From Candidatus Brocadia sp. (GTDB taxonomy: Bacteria > Planctomycetota > Brocadiia > Brocadiales > Brocadiaceae), in the NCBI GenBank assembly GCA_030837935.1, contig JAUQXU010000191.1:1-12466 (forward strand): a stretch of 12,466 nucleotides of DNA, given 5' to 3'. Numbering within the stretch: position 1 is the stretch's first letter; each line of letters opens with the position of its first letter. Below, piece after piece: positions 1 to 6,236 of this stretch. The notes under the pieces are model-generated. The model did no database searches, was not told where the DNA came from, and worked only from the letters and a program-made list of their open reading frames with translations. A program made the translations under genes and the position numbers.

Positions 1-86
1 CCTCCCAGGAAAACCCTGTCCCCAATCCTGAGGTTTGCAATTTCGTTGTCCTGGAGGGGTGTTTTTAGATGTATGATATTTGACAT
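1..86 (-). CDS. fumB: Class I fumarate hydratase, beta subunit (N-terminal 28 codons only)
   Basis: Reading the minus strand from the ATG at 84-86, the frame stays open to the window edge and gives a start MSNIIHLKTPL followed by residues that include NLRIGDRVFLGG. This matches the beginning of the beta subunit (or C-terminal domain) of class I, iron-sulphur fumarase / L-tartrate dehydratase, where an early TPL motif is followed by a 'LxxGDxVxLxG' strand. The gene lies directly downstream of the alpha-subunit gene on the same strand, the normal order for the two-subunit enzyme, so both should form one heteromer that interconverts fumarate and malate. A weak AAAGG lies about 6 nt before the ATG. 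The gap to the alpha gene is 100 bp and is filled by a palindromic repeat, longer than usual for this gene pair. The rest of the gene is outside the window, so the identity rests on the N-terminal match plus context. Confidence 0.85.
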   Translation of the reverse strand, partial: MSNIIHLKTPLQDNEIANLRIGDRVFLG

Positions 87-100
87 CCGTAACCTTTAAG

Positions 101-190
101 AAGTAACAGTTCACCGCAAAGACGCAAATTCATCTTTTATCATTTCGTGTCTTCCTTTGCGCCCTCCGCGTCTTTGCGGTGAACAGTTAT
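101..190. repeat. Dispersed palindromic repeat element (copy A) between fumarase subunit genes
   Basis: Two perfect 17-bp arms, GTTCACCGCAAAGACGC at 109-125 and its reverse complement at 168-184, surround a 42-bp centre. The symmetry continues outward with a few mismatches (AGTAACA on the left, AGTTATT on the right). The 'CCGCAAAGACGC ... GCGTCTTTGCGG' pattern resembles short palindromic elements scattered through many bacterial genomes. A diverged relative lies at 4504-4582. There is no T-tract after either arm, so an intrinsic terminator is unlikely. The right outer arm overlaps the last codons and the TAA stop of the fumarase alpha gene. Confidence 0.7.
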
Positions 191-1050
191 TGAAAATTTC
201 CTAATACAACCGTTTTAACCCGATGCGCATGGCACTCGATATTAACGGCAACCGGCAGGCTGGCGATGTGGCAGGGATAGCATTCCACATGAACGGCCAG
301 GGCAGTAACCCAACCGCCCAAACCCTGGGCGCCAATACCCAAATCATTTACCTTTTCCAGCATCTCCTTTTCCAGGCCAGCGGTATCAGGATCACGATGT
401 TTTATTCCCAAAGGTCTCAAAAGTGCCTTTTTGGCTAAAAAGGCTGCATAATCAAAGGTACCACCAACACCAACACCCACAATAATGGGCGGACACGGAT
501 TGGCTTTCGCTATACTCACCGTTTCTACTACAAACTTAATTACACCTTCCCTGCCATCGGCTGGTGTCAGCATGGCAATCCGGCTCATGTTTTCACATCC
601 GCCTCCCTTTGCCATAAATGTAATTTTTACCTGGTTTCCCGGCACAAGTTCTGTATGAATAATGGCCGGAGTATTATCACCTGTGTTGACCCGGTTGAGG
701 GGACTTGCGACTATGGATTTTCTCAAGTAACCCTCGTTATATCCTTTGCGGACACCGTCATTGATAGCATCGTAAAGACGACCCCCTGTAATCTCTGCAT
801 TCTCTCCTAACTCAACAAAGACAACGGCAACCCCCGTATCCTGACATAGGGGCATCTGGCATTCACGAGCAATCTTTGCGTTCTCTAATAATTCTGCAAA
901 TACTTCCTTTGCAACAGGAGATACTTCCGCCTCATAGGAGTCCCTTAATGCATCAAGGACATCATCATTCAGGTTAAAATTAGCATCCCTGCACAGATGA
1001 GATACCTTTTCTACTATTTCGGCCGCATCAATCCTTGTATGTGTACCCAT
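187..1050 (-). CDS. fumA: Class I fumarate hydratase, alpha subunit
   Basis: The 287-residue product is the alpha subunit (N-terminal domain) of oxygen-sensitive [4Fe-4S] class I fumarase / tartrate dehydratase, catalysing the reversible hydration of fumarate to malate in the cytoplasm. Visible landmarks are PLCQDTG (Cys69), GGGCEN (Cys152), NPCPP (Cys186) and ASLPVAVNIECHAHR (Cys273). By spacing, Cys69, Cys186 and Cys273 are the likely three cluster ligands, matching the three Cys of one-chain class I fumarases; this is my alignment by eye. Length fits the two-subunit family. The ATG at 1050 lies inside the 3' end of the upstream GNAT/oxidoreductase gene (23-bp overlap) and has no clear Shine-Dalgarno, so translational coupling is likely. 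The beta subunit follows at 1-86. A tartrate dehydratase is the alternative, but neighbouring 2-oxoacid:ferredoxin chemistry favours a TCA-cycle role. Confidence 0.93.
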   Translation of the reverse strand: MGTHTRIDAAEIVEKVSHLCRDANFNLNDDVLDALRDSYEAEVSPVAKEVFAELLENAKIARECQMPLCQDTGVAVVFVELGENAEITGGRLYDAINDGVRKGYNEGYLRKSIVASPLNRVNTGDNTPAIIHTELVPGNQVKITFMAKGGGCENMSRIAMLTPADGREGVIKFVVETVSIAKANPCPPIIVGVGVGGTFDYAAFLAKKALLRPLGIKHRDPDTAGLEKEMLEKVNDLGIGAQGLGGWVTALAVHVECYPCHIASLPVAVNIECHAHRVKTVVLGNFQ

Positions 1051-2041
1051 AGCGTATCGCTTTTATATTTTCGCCGAGAAATTGTGACGGAAATTCCGCG
1101 GCAAAATTTACCGTTTCGATATTAATACCAATTTTGCTCAACAATCTGCCCAGGGCAATCATGTTGACAAAGATGGGGCTGCTAAACTGCTCTACGGCAA
1201 GTTTCTCAAAAGGAATACGGTCGCTTGCGGGACACCGGAGTTCACACTTTTTACATTCTGCATCACAGGCAGACGATTCAATGAGCACAAGCCTGGCACG
1301 CACCGCCGGATCAGGTGTCTTTGAGAGCTGAAGCCCGATATCAGCTTCTTCAAAAAACGGAACGGCGATTGGTTCATCAGAATACACAATTTCAGCACGG
1401 ATGTTCCCCCCCCGCACAGCAGCGTCATAAACAAGATTCAGCGCCACCTCTTTGCCCAGCTTGGCCAGGATATTAGCCAGTGTATGCGCCATAAGTTTAA
1501 TACCCTGGCCCGCCTCGCCGGCCAGCACAATCTTTTTCGACCGGTGTTCCTCAGGAACCGGCGTAATCTTTCGCACCATGAAGATGATATTTGTTCCGAA
1601 AAATCTGCGATCAATAAAGGCCGCCTCTTTAAATCCATGCTTCTGGAAGAGATGATACGCCACCTTCTCAGAGGGATACGTAAACAACTTGGCCTCATAG
1701 CAGCCCTTTTCCATAAAAATCCTTATCGCCTCTTCTATGAGCTTATCACCATATCCTTTTTTCCTATGATCTGGCGCTATACCCATCCAGTGGATATTGC
1801 CCACACCCTCAGAAACCCAGGCGAACATAAAACCCGCGATATTATCATTCTCCCTGGCAACAAGATAGATACAATCCTTGTTACCAAGACGATTTTTAAC
1901 TTCTTCCACAGGATACATATCTTTGAAATGCAGACGTTCCACCTCAAGGCTCTTTTCGTGTAATTCGTCTATAATAACATGAAACAGATTTACGACAACT
2001 TCTACGTCGGATTCCTTGAGGTTCTCAATAGTAAAAGTCAT
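1028..2041 (-). CDS. GNAT acetyltransferase / 2-oxoacid:ferredoxin oxidoreductase gamma-subunit fusion
   Basis: This is one continuous 337-codon frame with two domains. Residues 1 to about 158 look like a GNAT N-acetyltransferase: IAPDHRKKGYG at 88-98 is the acetyl-CoA-binding motif A (RxxGxG type), followed by the later AYHLFQKHGFK strand-helix. After a short linker (TPVPEEHRS), residues 169-337 match the gamma subunit / catalytic gamma domain of pyruvate- or 2-oxoglutarate:ferredoxin oxidoreductases: VLAGEAGQGI at 172-181 and AAVRGGNIRAEIV at 207-219. The gamma part holds an extra cluster Cys259-X3-Cys263-X2-Cys266-X3-Cys270 that I do not recognise from typical gamma subunits. The alpha and beta subunits are not in the window. 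Overlap with the fumarase gene points to a TCA-cycle operon, so 2-oxoglutarate is the most plausible substrate, by context only. The ATG has no strong Shine-Dalgarno. An internal Met155 could start a separate gamma polypeptide, but no ribosome site supports it. Confidence 0.82.
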   Translation of the reverse strand: MTFTIENLKESDVEVVVNLFHVIIDELHEKSLEVERLHFKDMYPVEEVKNRLGNKDCIYLVARENDNIAGFMFAWVSEGVGNIHWMGIAPDHRKKGYGDKLIEEAIRIFMEKGCYEAKLFTYPSEKVAYHLFQKHGFKEAAFIDRRFFGTNIIFMVRKITPVPEEHRSKKIVLAGEAGQGIKLMAHTLANILAKLGKEVALNLVYDAAVRGGNIRAEIVYSDEPIAVPFFEEADIGLQLSKTPDPAVRARLVLIESSACDAECKKCELRCPASDRIPFEKLAVEQFSSPIFVNMIALGRLLSKIGINIETVNFAAEFPSQFLGENIKAIRYGYTYKD

Positions 2042-2111
2042 AAGGAAAAGCAGTAATTTGATTGCGGCTATGCAGCGCTATGAATAACCATTCATTACGA
2101 TATGGTTTTAA

Positions 2112-2138
2112 ATTATACAAACAGTCATAAAATTGCAA
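2112..2138 (-). promoter_or_regulatory. Candidate promoter of the GNAT-fusion/fumarase operon
   Basis: On the minus strand a perfect -10 TATAAT (2112-2117) is preceded by TTGCAA (2133-2138, 4 of 6 to TTGACA) with a 15-bp spacer, shorter than ideal. It lies about 70 bp upstream of the GNAT-fusion ATG, in the only gap of the operon large enough for a promoter. Sequence-only prediction. Confidence 0.45.
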
Positions 2139-2150
2139 GGTAAATTTACC
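2139..2150. promoter_or_regulatory. 12-bp perfect palindrome next to the -35 box
   Basis: GGTAAATTTACC is a perfect palindrome directly adjacent to the candidate -35 element of the operon promoter. Its position suits an activator or repressor site, but a 12-bp AT-rich palindrome can occur by chance. A similar GTAAAATTTAC lies inside the promoter spacer of the first DUF2325 gene (4967-4977). Confidence 0.25.
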
Positions 2151-2177
2151 GTAAGGTCGCCTTTAGAAGTACATTTT

Positions 2178-4475
2178 TTATGGCCATAAAGATACTTCTG
2201 TTTTATGTGACTCATAGTCATTTTCATCCAGGGGAATGACATATCCGTTTTTGGCCGCAAATTCCAGGGTACCTTTTGGAAGGAAACGATAGATAAGTCT
2301 GGCTGTTATGGTGATTGTACCGCTATCAATTGTTTGAAACTCATAATGAGAAATGTCCGTTTGGTTTGCCTTGATTCGCGTATCATACAACTCTTCCACA
2401 GCATAGGCGTACAAGACGTCATAGAAGAAAGGACTGAGTTCTTCGTTATCCACCACCATTCGATTATGTTTCATAAAGATCTTGCCTGGTTTCCCTGCAT
2501 AATCTCCTTTACCTTCGTAATAACCTTCAGGGAAATTTCCACCCGGCGTGTCTACGACCTGATCGTTGCTTTGCGTAAGGGTGGTTCCTGATTGTTCAGC
2601 CTCTACAAGCAGAACGACATTTCTCTGTGTCACCCCGGAAGGATATGTATGCCCCGTATGTGAATTTATTACGCTCACATCGAAGCTCACGGTACCGTCT
2701 TCTGTCTTAACATTGGTAACCGTAAGGTCTACTGCCCAATCCAGATATCTTTTCCGCTTTCCGGAAGATAGATTTTGGTTAGTACCTTCAAAACGATGCG
2801 GATAAACCGTCCTGGGATCTCGTTTCGTGGCAGACTTTCTTTTCTCTTCCGAGATCATATAAAAGGGATCGGTAACTTCTGTATAATCTGCAATCGATTT
2901 GCCGGTTATTGGATCTGGCGGCGGGTCTTTCATGTGGCAATCCTGACATTGTAACGCCTTTCCTGTATAATTGCTCACCGGATAATCAGCTTCCAGTCCG
3001 CTGTATCCGCTAAAACGCCACTCCCGGTAGGTATCCTCACTCCAGAGGATGCGTTCAATTGCTTCACCCTCCGGCTGGTTATTCTCATCCACAGGTTGTA
3101 AATAAAGTTTTCTGGCATCCTGGTGGCAGGGTGAACATATTTCACTTTTTTTAAATTGGGGTGCATAGGATGCCTGCATGCTCTTGTATATAACATCGTC
3201 AAATGGTCCAAACATGATTTTACCTTCTAAAGCAAATTCAAGCAACGGGTCGGGGCGCAAGAGATTTACCTTATAATTTACCCCAAGTTCCGTCCAATAC
3301 TCTTCTTCTGCACGAACATGAGACATTTTATGGCAAAAATCACAATGAACGCCTTGTTTATCTATCGAGGAAAGTTTATCTCCCTCGGTTAGCACACCTG
3401 CCCTCATATCCCACAAGGGAGTGACGCTATCCTCCTGAACCTTTGAGGCGTAGGATGGGGAATGACAGTCGGCACAGTCGTGGATGTGACCCGCATCGCC
3501 CAGAATCTTATATCGGCCCGTGGCATCTTCAAATATCTTACCCTTATCACCCACAAATGCAGGATTCGGATTATTAAAGATGGCGCTATCCGTAAAATTA
3601 CTGCGGTCACCGGTAACATACCATGCCGTATAAAGGAGAAAGACTAGCTGATTAACCGGATTAATGGCCGCATTGGCCATGTCACTGTCTTTCCAGTCAT
3701 TGTAAATATTACTATGACACTTTTTACATGAATTGGCAGAGCTGTATTCGTAAGACGGATGGTCTTCTGCCGGAACAGGGGATAGGGTAACGTCAACATT
3801 GTTGTCCCGTCCCAGGATCATTTCAGCGCCTGCATTTTTATAGCCTTCCCTGCCTGCGGTGATCACAAGAGCCTGACCGGAGATACCTTCATAATCCATG
3901 GTAAAATTTCCATGCTCATCAGAAACAACAAACTTATCTTCACCTTGCGGGTGATAACTCAGATCATCCGCGCGGACATCCGCAACCCCCTGAATCCTCA
4001 CACGGGCATCGGTGAGTGGCTCTCTCCCTTTATCTGATATCTTTTCATAAACGGTTCCCGCTAATGTCCACTTTCCAGCGTTACCAACCGTAAACCGGTC
4101 TTTTCTCTTAATCTCATCCTTTGCATTTTTCCCGCGCAAGGTCATATGGATGGTTATCGTATCCCCGACGGGATAGCTTTCAAGGGGGGCAAGGCCGGTA
4201 AAGGCTGCCAGGTCAGCGTTCCAAATCAGCGGATACTTCGTTTTCCTCTTCGTTTTATGAGATTTTAACGTAAAGAAAGACTTCTTAATTTCCCGGTAAT
4301 CAAGAATGTTCTGCGCTACCTGAAGGTAAAGGGCATCGGCAGGAAGAAAAGCGCGGTCGTCCGTTGAGAAATCGGCACTCCTGCTGAGAATATGCGACAC
4401 ACCAGCAAAGGAGTTTTTACATAATATGGTTATTACAAAAAGAATGAGGATAAGTATTTTTTTATAGTACTTCAT
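2178..4475 (-). CDS. Exported multihaem cytochrome c (five CxxCH) with carboxypeptidase-regulatory-like domain
   Basis: With the ATG at 4475 the product has 765 residues and begins MKYYKKILILILFVITILC, a clear Sec signal peptide. A longer frame to 4508 only adds 11 residues ahead of it and reaches into a repeat element, so I reject that start. AAGGA lies 12 nt before the ATG, a long spacing. Residues about 135-235 resemble a carboxypeptidase-regulatory-like or Ig-like beta domain (GTVYEK, SDEHGNFTMDYEG). Five haem motifs follow: CKKCH (250), CADCH (334), CDFCH (378), CSPCH (447) and CQDCH (510). The C-terminal region carries NSHTGHTYPSG at about 604-614, a GHxxPxG pattern seen after the haem domain in some multihaem cytochrome c families. 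No membrane anchor is seen after the signal, so it is probably soluble outside the cytoplasmic membrane and acts in electron transfer. Its redox partner is unknown. It follows the DUF2325 gene by 106 bp on the same strand and could share its promoter. Confidence 0.88.
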   Translation of the reverse strand: MKYYKKILILILFVITILCKNSFAGVSHILSRSADFSTDDRAFLPADALYLQVAQNILDYREIKKSFFTLKSHKTKRKTKYPLIWNADLAAFTGLAPLESYPVGDTITIHMTLRGKNAKDEIKRKDRFTVGNAGKWTLAGTVYEKISDKGREPLTDARVRIQGVADVRADDLSYHPQGEDKFVVSDEHGNFTMDYEGISGQALVITAGREGYKNAGAEMILGRDNNVDVTLSPVPAEDHPSYEYSSANSCKKCHSNIYNDWKDSDMANAAINPVNQLVFLLYTAWYVTGDRSNFTDSAIFNNPNPAFVGDKGKIFEDATGRYKILGDAGHIHDCADCHSPSYASKVQEDSVTPLWDMRAGVLTEGDKLSSIDKQGVHCDFCHKMSHVRAEEEYWTELGVNYKVNLLRPDPLLEFALEGKIMFGPFDDVIYKSMQASYAPQFKKSEICSPCHQDARKLYLQPVDENNQPEGEAIERILWSEDTYREWRFSGYSGLEADYPVSNYTGKALQCQDCHMKDPPPDPITGKSIADYTEVTDPFYMISEEKRKSATKRDPRTVYPHRFEGTNQNLSSGKRKRYLDWAVDLTVTNVKTEDGTVSFDVSVINSHTGHTYPSGVTQRNVVLLVEAEQSGTTLTQSNDQVVDTPGGNFPEGYYEGKGDYAGKPGKIFMKHNRMVVDNEELSPFFYDVLYAYAVEELYDTRIKANQTDISHYEFQTIDSGTITITARLIYRFLPKGTLEFAAKNGYVIPLDENDYESHKTEVSLWP

Positions 4476-4503
4476 AGCATCATTAAATCCTTGTAAAAGA
4501 TCG

Positions 4504-4582
4504 GCCACAAAGTCACAAAGACACGAAATAAATCGTTTTCCATTTTTTGTGTCTTCGTGGCGGAGAAGAGTTACTGAAGTTT
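4504..4582. repeat. Dispersed palindromic repeat element (copy B)
   Basis: CACAAAGACACGAAA at 4514-4528 pairs with TTTTGTGTCTTCGTG at 4545-4559, giving 15 positions with one mismatch and one G-T wobble. The flank GAGTTACTGAAG resembles the CAGTTATTGAAA flank of the element at 101-190, and both abut the stop codon of a minus-strand gene. I therefore read the two as diverged members of one short palindromic family. No T-tract follows, so a terminator role is not supported. It fills the gap between the DUF2325 gene and the multihaem cytochrome gene. Confidence 0.55.
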
Positions 4583-4899
4583 TAATGCAAGAAAAGCGGT
4601 AACCCTACTTTTCTCAATTGTAGCTGGCACTCCTTCATTTTCTGATAGATAGACGACCATGACCTCTTGGCATAAACAACAGGAATACTTCTGTTCTCAG
4701 CAAGATTCTTTATTTTATATGCCAGGTTGTGATTAACAAAGTCACACAGCACGATGATAAAATCCATCGTCTCCGGAATCCCATCCCGAATCTTCTGCCC
4801 GCTCCTGCCCGTTACGTGCCGAATCTCCGTAACCCCGATTTTATCAAGTTCCTTTGGAATGCCCCCTAAATGATCTCCGCCGACAATAAGTACAGACAT
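4582..4899 (-). CDS. DUF2325 family protein, copy 1
   Basis: This is a 105-residue cytoplasmic protein of the DUF2325 type. It shows an N-terminal nucleotide-fold-like strand MSVLIVGGDHLGGIP, a central HVTGRSGQK, the strand MDFIIVLCDFVNHNLA and PVVYAKRSWSS near the C terminus. The family has no established biochemical function; its members are often noted near metal or redox genes (general knowledge, not tested here). A very strong Shine-Dalgarno (AGGAGG, 7 nt from the ATG) fixes the start. It is 89/105 identical to the second copy at 10904-11221; differences include Cys52 versus Tyr, Tyr61 versus His and Ser71 versus Arg. The promoter and a Fur-like palindrome lie just upstream, and the multihaem cytochrome follows on the same strand. 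Confidence 0.85.
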   Translation of the reverse strand: MSVLIVGGDHLGGIPKELDKIGVTEIRHVTGRSGQKIRDGIPETMDFIIVLCDFVNHNLAYKIKNLAENRSIPVVYAKRSWSSIYQKMKECQLQLRKVGLPLFLH

Positions 4900-4934
4900 T
4901 TTTCAACCTCCTTTCAAAAACCAATAAATGAAAT

Positions 4935-4949
4935 TGAGACTCATTCTCT
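4935..4949 (-). promoter_or_regulatory. Fur-box-like operator, DUF2325 copy 1
   Basis: TGAGACTCATTCTCT is an imperfect inverted repeat (TGAGA / TCTCT) resembling the 7-1-7 Fur box (TGATAATnATTATCA). It lies about 11 bp downstream of the -10 box and 36 bp before the ATG, where bound repressor would block transcription. The second DUF2325 gene has the same core in a nearly equivalent position. Assignment to Fur rather than a DtxR- or PerR-type regulator is inference. Confidence 0.55.
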
Positions 4950-4959
4950 ACAAACAATT

Positions 4960-4987
4960 ACTATAGGTAAAATTTACAAAATGTCAA
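4960..4987 (-). promoter_or_regulatory. Sigma-70-type promoter of DUF2325 copy 1
   Basis: On the minus strand TTGACA (4982-4987) is separated by 16 bp from TATAGT (4960-4965). The 15-bp block AAAATGTCAACATAA around the -35 box recurs exactly in front of the second DUF2325 gene, so promoter and gene were probably duplicated together. Confidence 0.7.
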
Positions 4988-5203
4988 CATAAATATTTTT
5001 GATCTCTCAATCCTCTGAGAAACCATCTTCTCGATTTTGTGGATGGTGATTTATTAATTAATTTGATTTTGAAAGATGATTTTTATAAGATTTTAAAATT
5101 ATTATACCGATTTTTTATTTTAAATTATAGTAGCGGTTTGTGTGGTAATTATAAGGTTATGCATCATAAATCCAATACTCTGTCTTTCCTATTTTCAATG
5201 TTC

Positions 5204-6088
5204 ATGCGGAGGCATTTTTATAAGGTAGTGATCCTCTTCCTGATAGTTTCCCTATACTTTCCTTGCCAAATTGCATGTGCTGTTACTATGCGGGGAAATA
5301 TCTATAAAACCACATCGAAAAAACACAGTGCTCGGAAGTGGACTAAAAATGGACAATCGAATTATAAAAGAGGCAGGTACGAACGCGCTGTCAGGGCATT
5401 TAATAATGCTGTAGCAAGTTATCCCAAATATTTTGAGGCATGGGATGGAATGGGAAATGCATTATATTGCCTGGGAAAATATGATATGGCTATTCAGGCC
5501 TATGACAAGGCGCTGAGCATCAATCCTCACCATTACTCCACCGTGGTAAACAAGGGAATCTCCTTCTATAAAAAAGGTAATCATGAAGAGGCGTTAAAAT
5601 TATACGATACTGCCCTTCAGTCAGAACCAGGGCTTTCATCTGCCTGGTATAACAAAGGCGTTGTCCTGATCGCGTTATCTAGATACCATGAAGCAATGCA
5701 GGCCTTTGAGAAGGCCATCGCAATTAATCCAAAAGAGGATTTGGCATGGCACGGGAAAGGGTATGTATTAATTCTCTTTGAGCAATATGACGACGCACTG
5801 AAACTCTTCAGCAATGCAGTTCAGGCAAGTCCCAACAGGGCGTGGGCATGGAATAATATGGGAATCACCTTAAACAGATTGGGCATGTATGATGATGCCG
5901 TAAAGGCCTTCGATAAGGCCATCGAAATCAATCCGAAGAGTGCAAGGGCATGGCACAATAAGGCGAATAGTCTGTACAATTTAGGAAAATACGACGAGTC
6001 TGTGAAGATTTATAATAAGGCTGCGGAGTTAGATCCCCTTTTGTACGCAGGGGTGAAAAAACAGGAAGTTTTCAGCAACAAGCCTTGA
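5204..6088 (+). CDS. Exported protein with seven tetratricopeptide repeats
   Basis: From the ATG at 5204 the 294-residue product begins MRRHFYKVVILFLIVSLYF, a good signal peptide with likely cleavage after CQIACA. Residues 43-280 are exactly seven 34-residue TPRs, each with the family pattern (for example W..KG..L....Y.EA...F.KAI.INP), followed by a 14-residue tail. TPR arrays are protein-binding scaffolds, so this is probably an extracytoplasmic adaptor. The partner is unknown. The frame stays open upstream with an ATG at 5159 and a GTG at 5039, but that stretch is extremely AT-rich, looks non-coding and would bury the signal sequence. No start has a convincing Shine-Dalgarno, so the start is uncertain. 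The next gene downstream, 148 bp away, also encodes an exported repeat protein. Confidence 0.85.
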   Translation: MRRHFYKVVILFLIVSLYFPCQIACAVTMRGNIYKTTSKKHSARKWTKNGQSNYKRGRYERAVRAFNNAVASYPKYFEAWDGMGNALYCLGKYDMAIQAYDKALSINPHHYSTVVNKGISFYKKGNHEEALKLYDTALQSEPGLSSAWYNKGVVLIALSRYHEAMQAFEKAIAINPKEDLAWHGKGYVLILFEQYDDALKLFSNAVQASPNRAWAWNNMGITLNRLGMYDDAVKAFDKAIEINPKSARAWHNKANSLYNLGKYDESVKIYNKAAELDPLLYAGVKKQEVFSNKP

Positions 6089-6210
6089 GTGATCAGGGGG
6101 GAAGCGTGAAGGCAGGCGGTTGCGAGGTGAACGTCTATACTTTTTCTCTTTCCCGTCTTCTCACTCGTAGCGTCGTCCATGTCGCAGCCGTAGACGGCTG
6201 AAGGCTTCCA

Positions 6211-6224
6211 CAAATAATTATTTG
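6211..6224. promoter_or_regulatory. 14-bp perfect palindrome before the propeller-repeat gene
   Basis: CAAATAATTATTTG is a perfect palindrome ending 12 bp before the ATG at 6237. Its position in the probable leader suits an operator, but it is AT-rich and may be fortuitous. The remaining 6089-6210 gap holds a short CAGCCGT/ACGGCTG inverted repeat (6185-6200) without a T-tract and no recognisable gene. Confidence 0.25.
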
Positions 6225-6236
6225 AAAATATATATT

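Noticed and set aside
109..184. Intrinsic terminator after the fumarase alpha gene
   Set aside because: The arms are long but the loop is 42 bp and no T-tract follows on either strand; a dispersed repeat explains it better.
5039..5203. N-terminal extension of the TPR protein from the GTG at 5039
   Set aside because: The stretch is extremely AT-rich, has no ribosome site, and would place about 55 residues before an otherwise clean signal peptide.
6185..6200. CAGCCGT/ACGGCTG hairpin as a terminator of the TPR gene
   Set aside because: The two halves are only 2 bp apart and no T run follows, so a stable terminator hairpin is unlikely.
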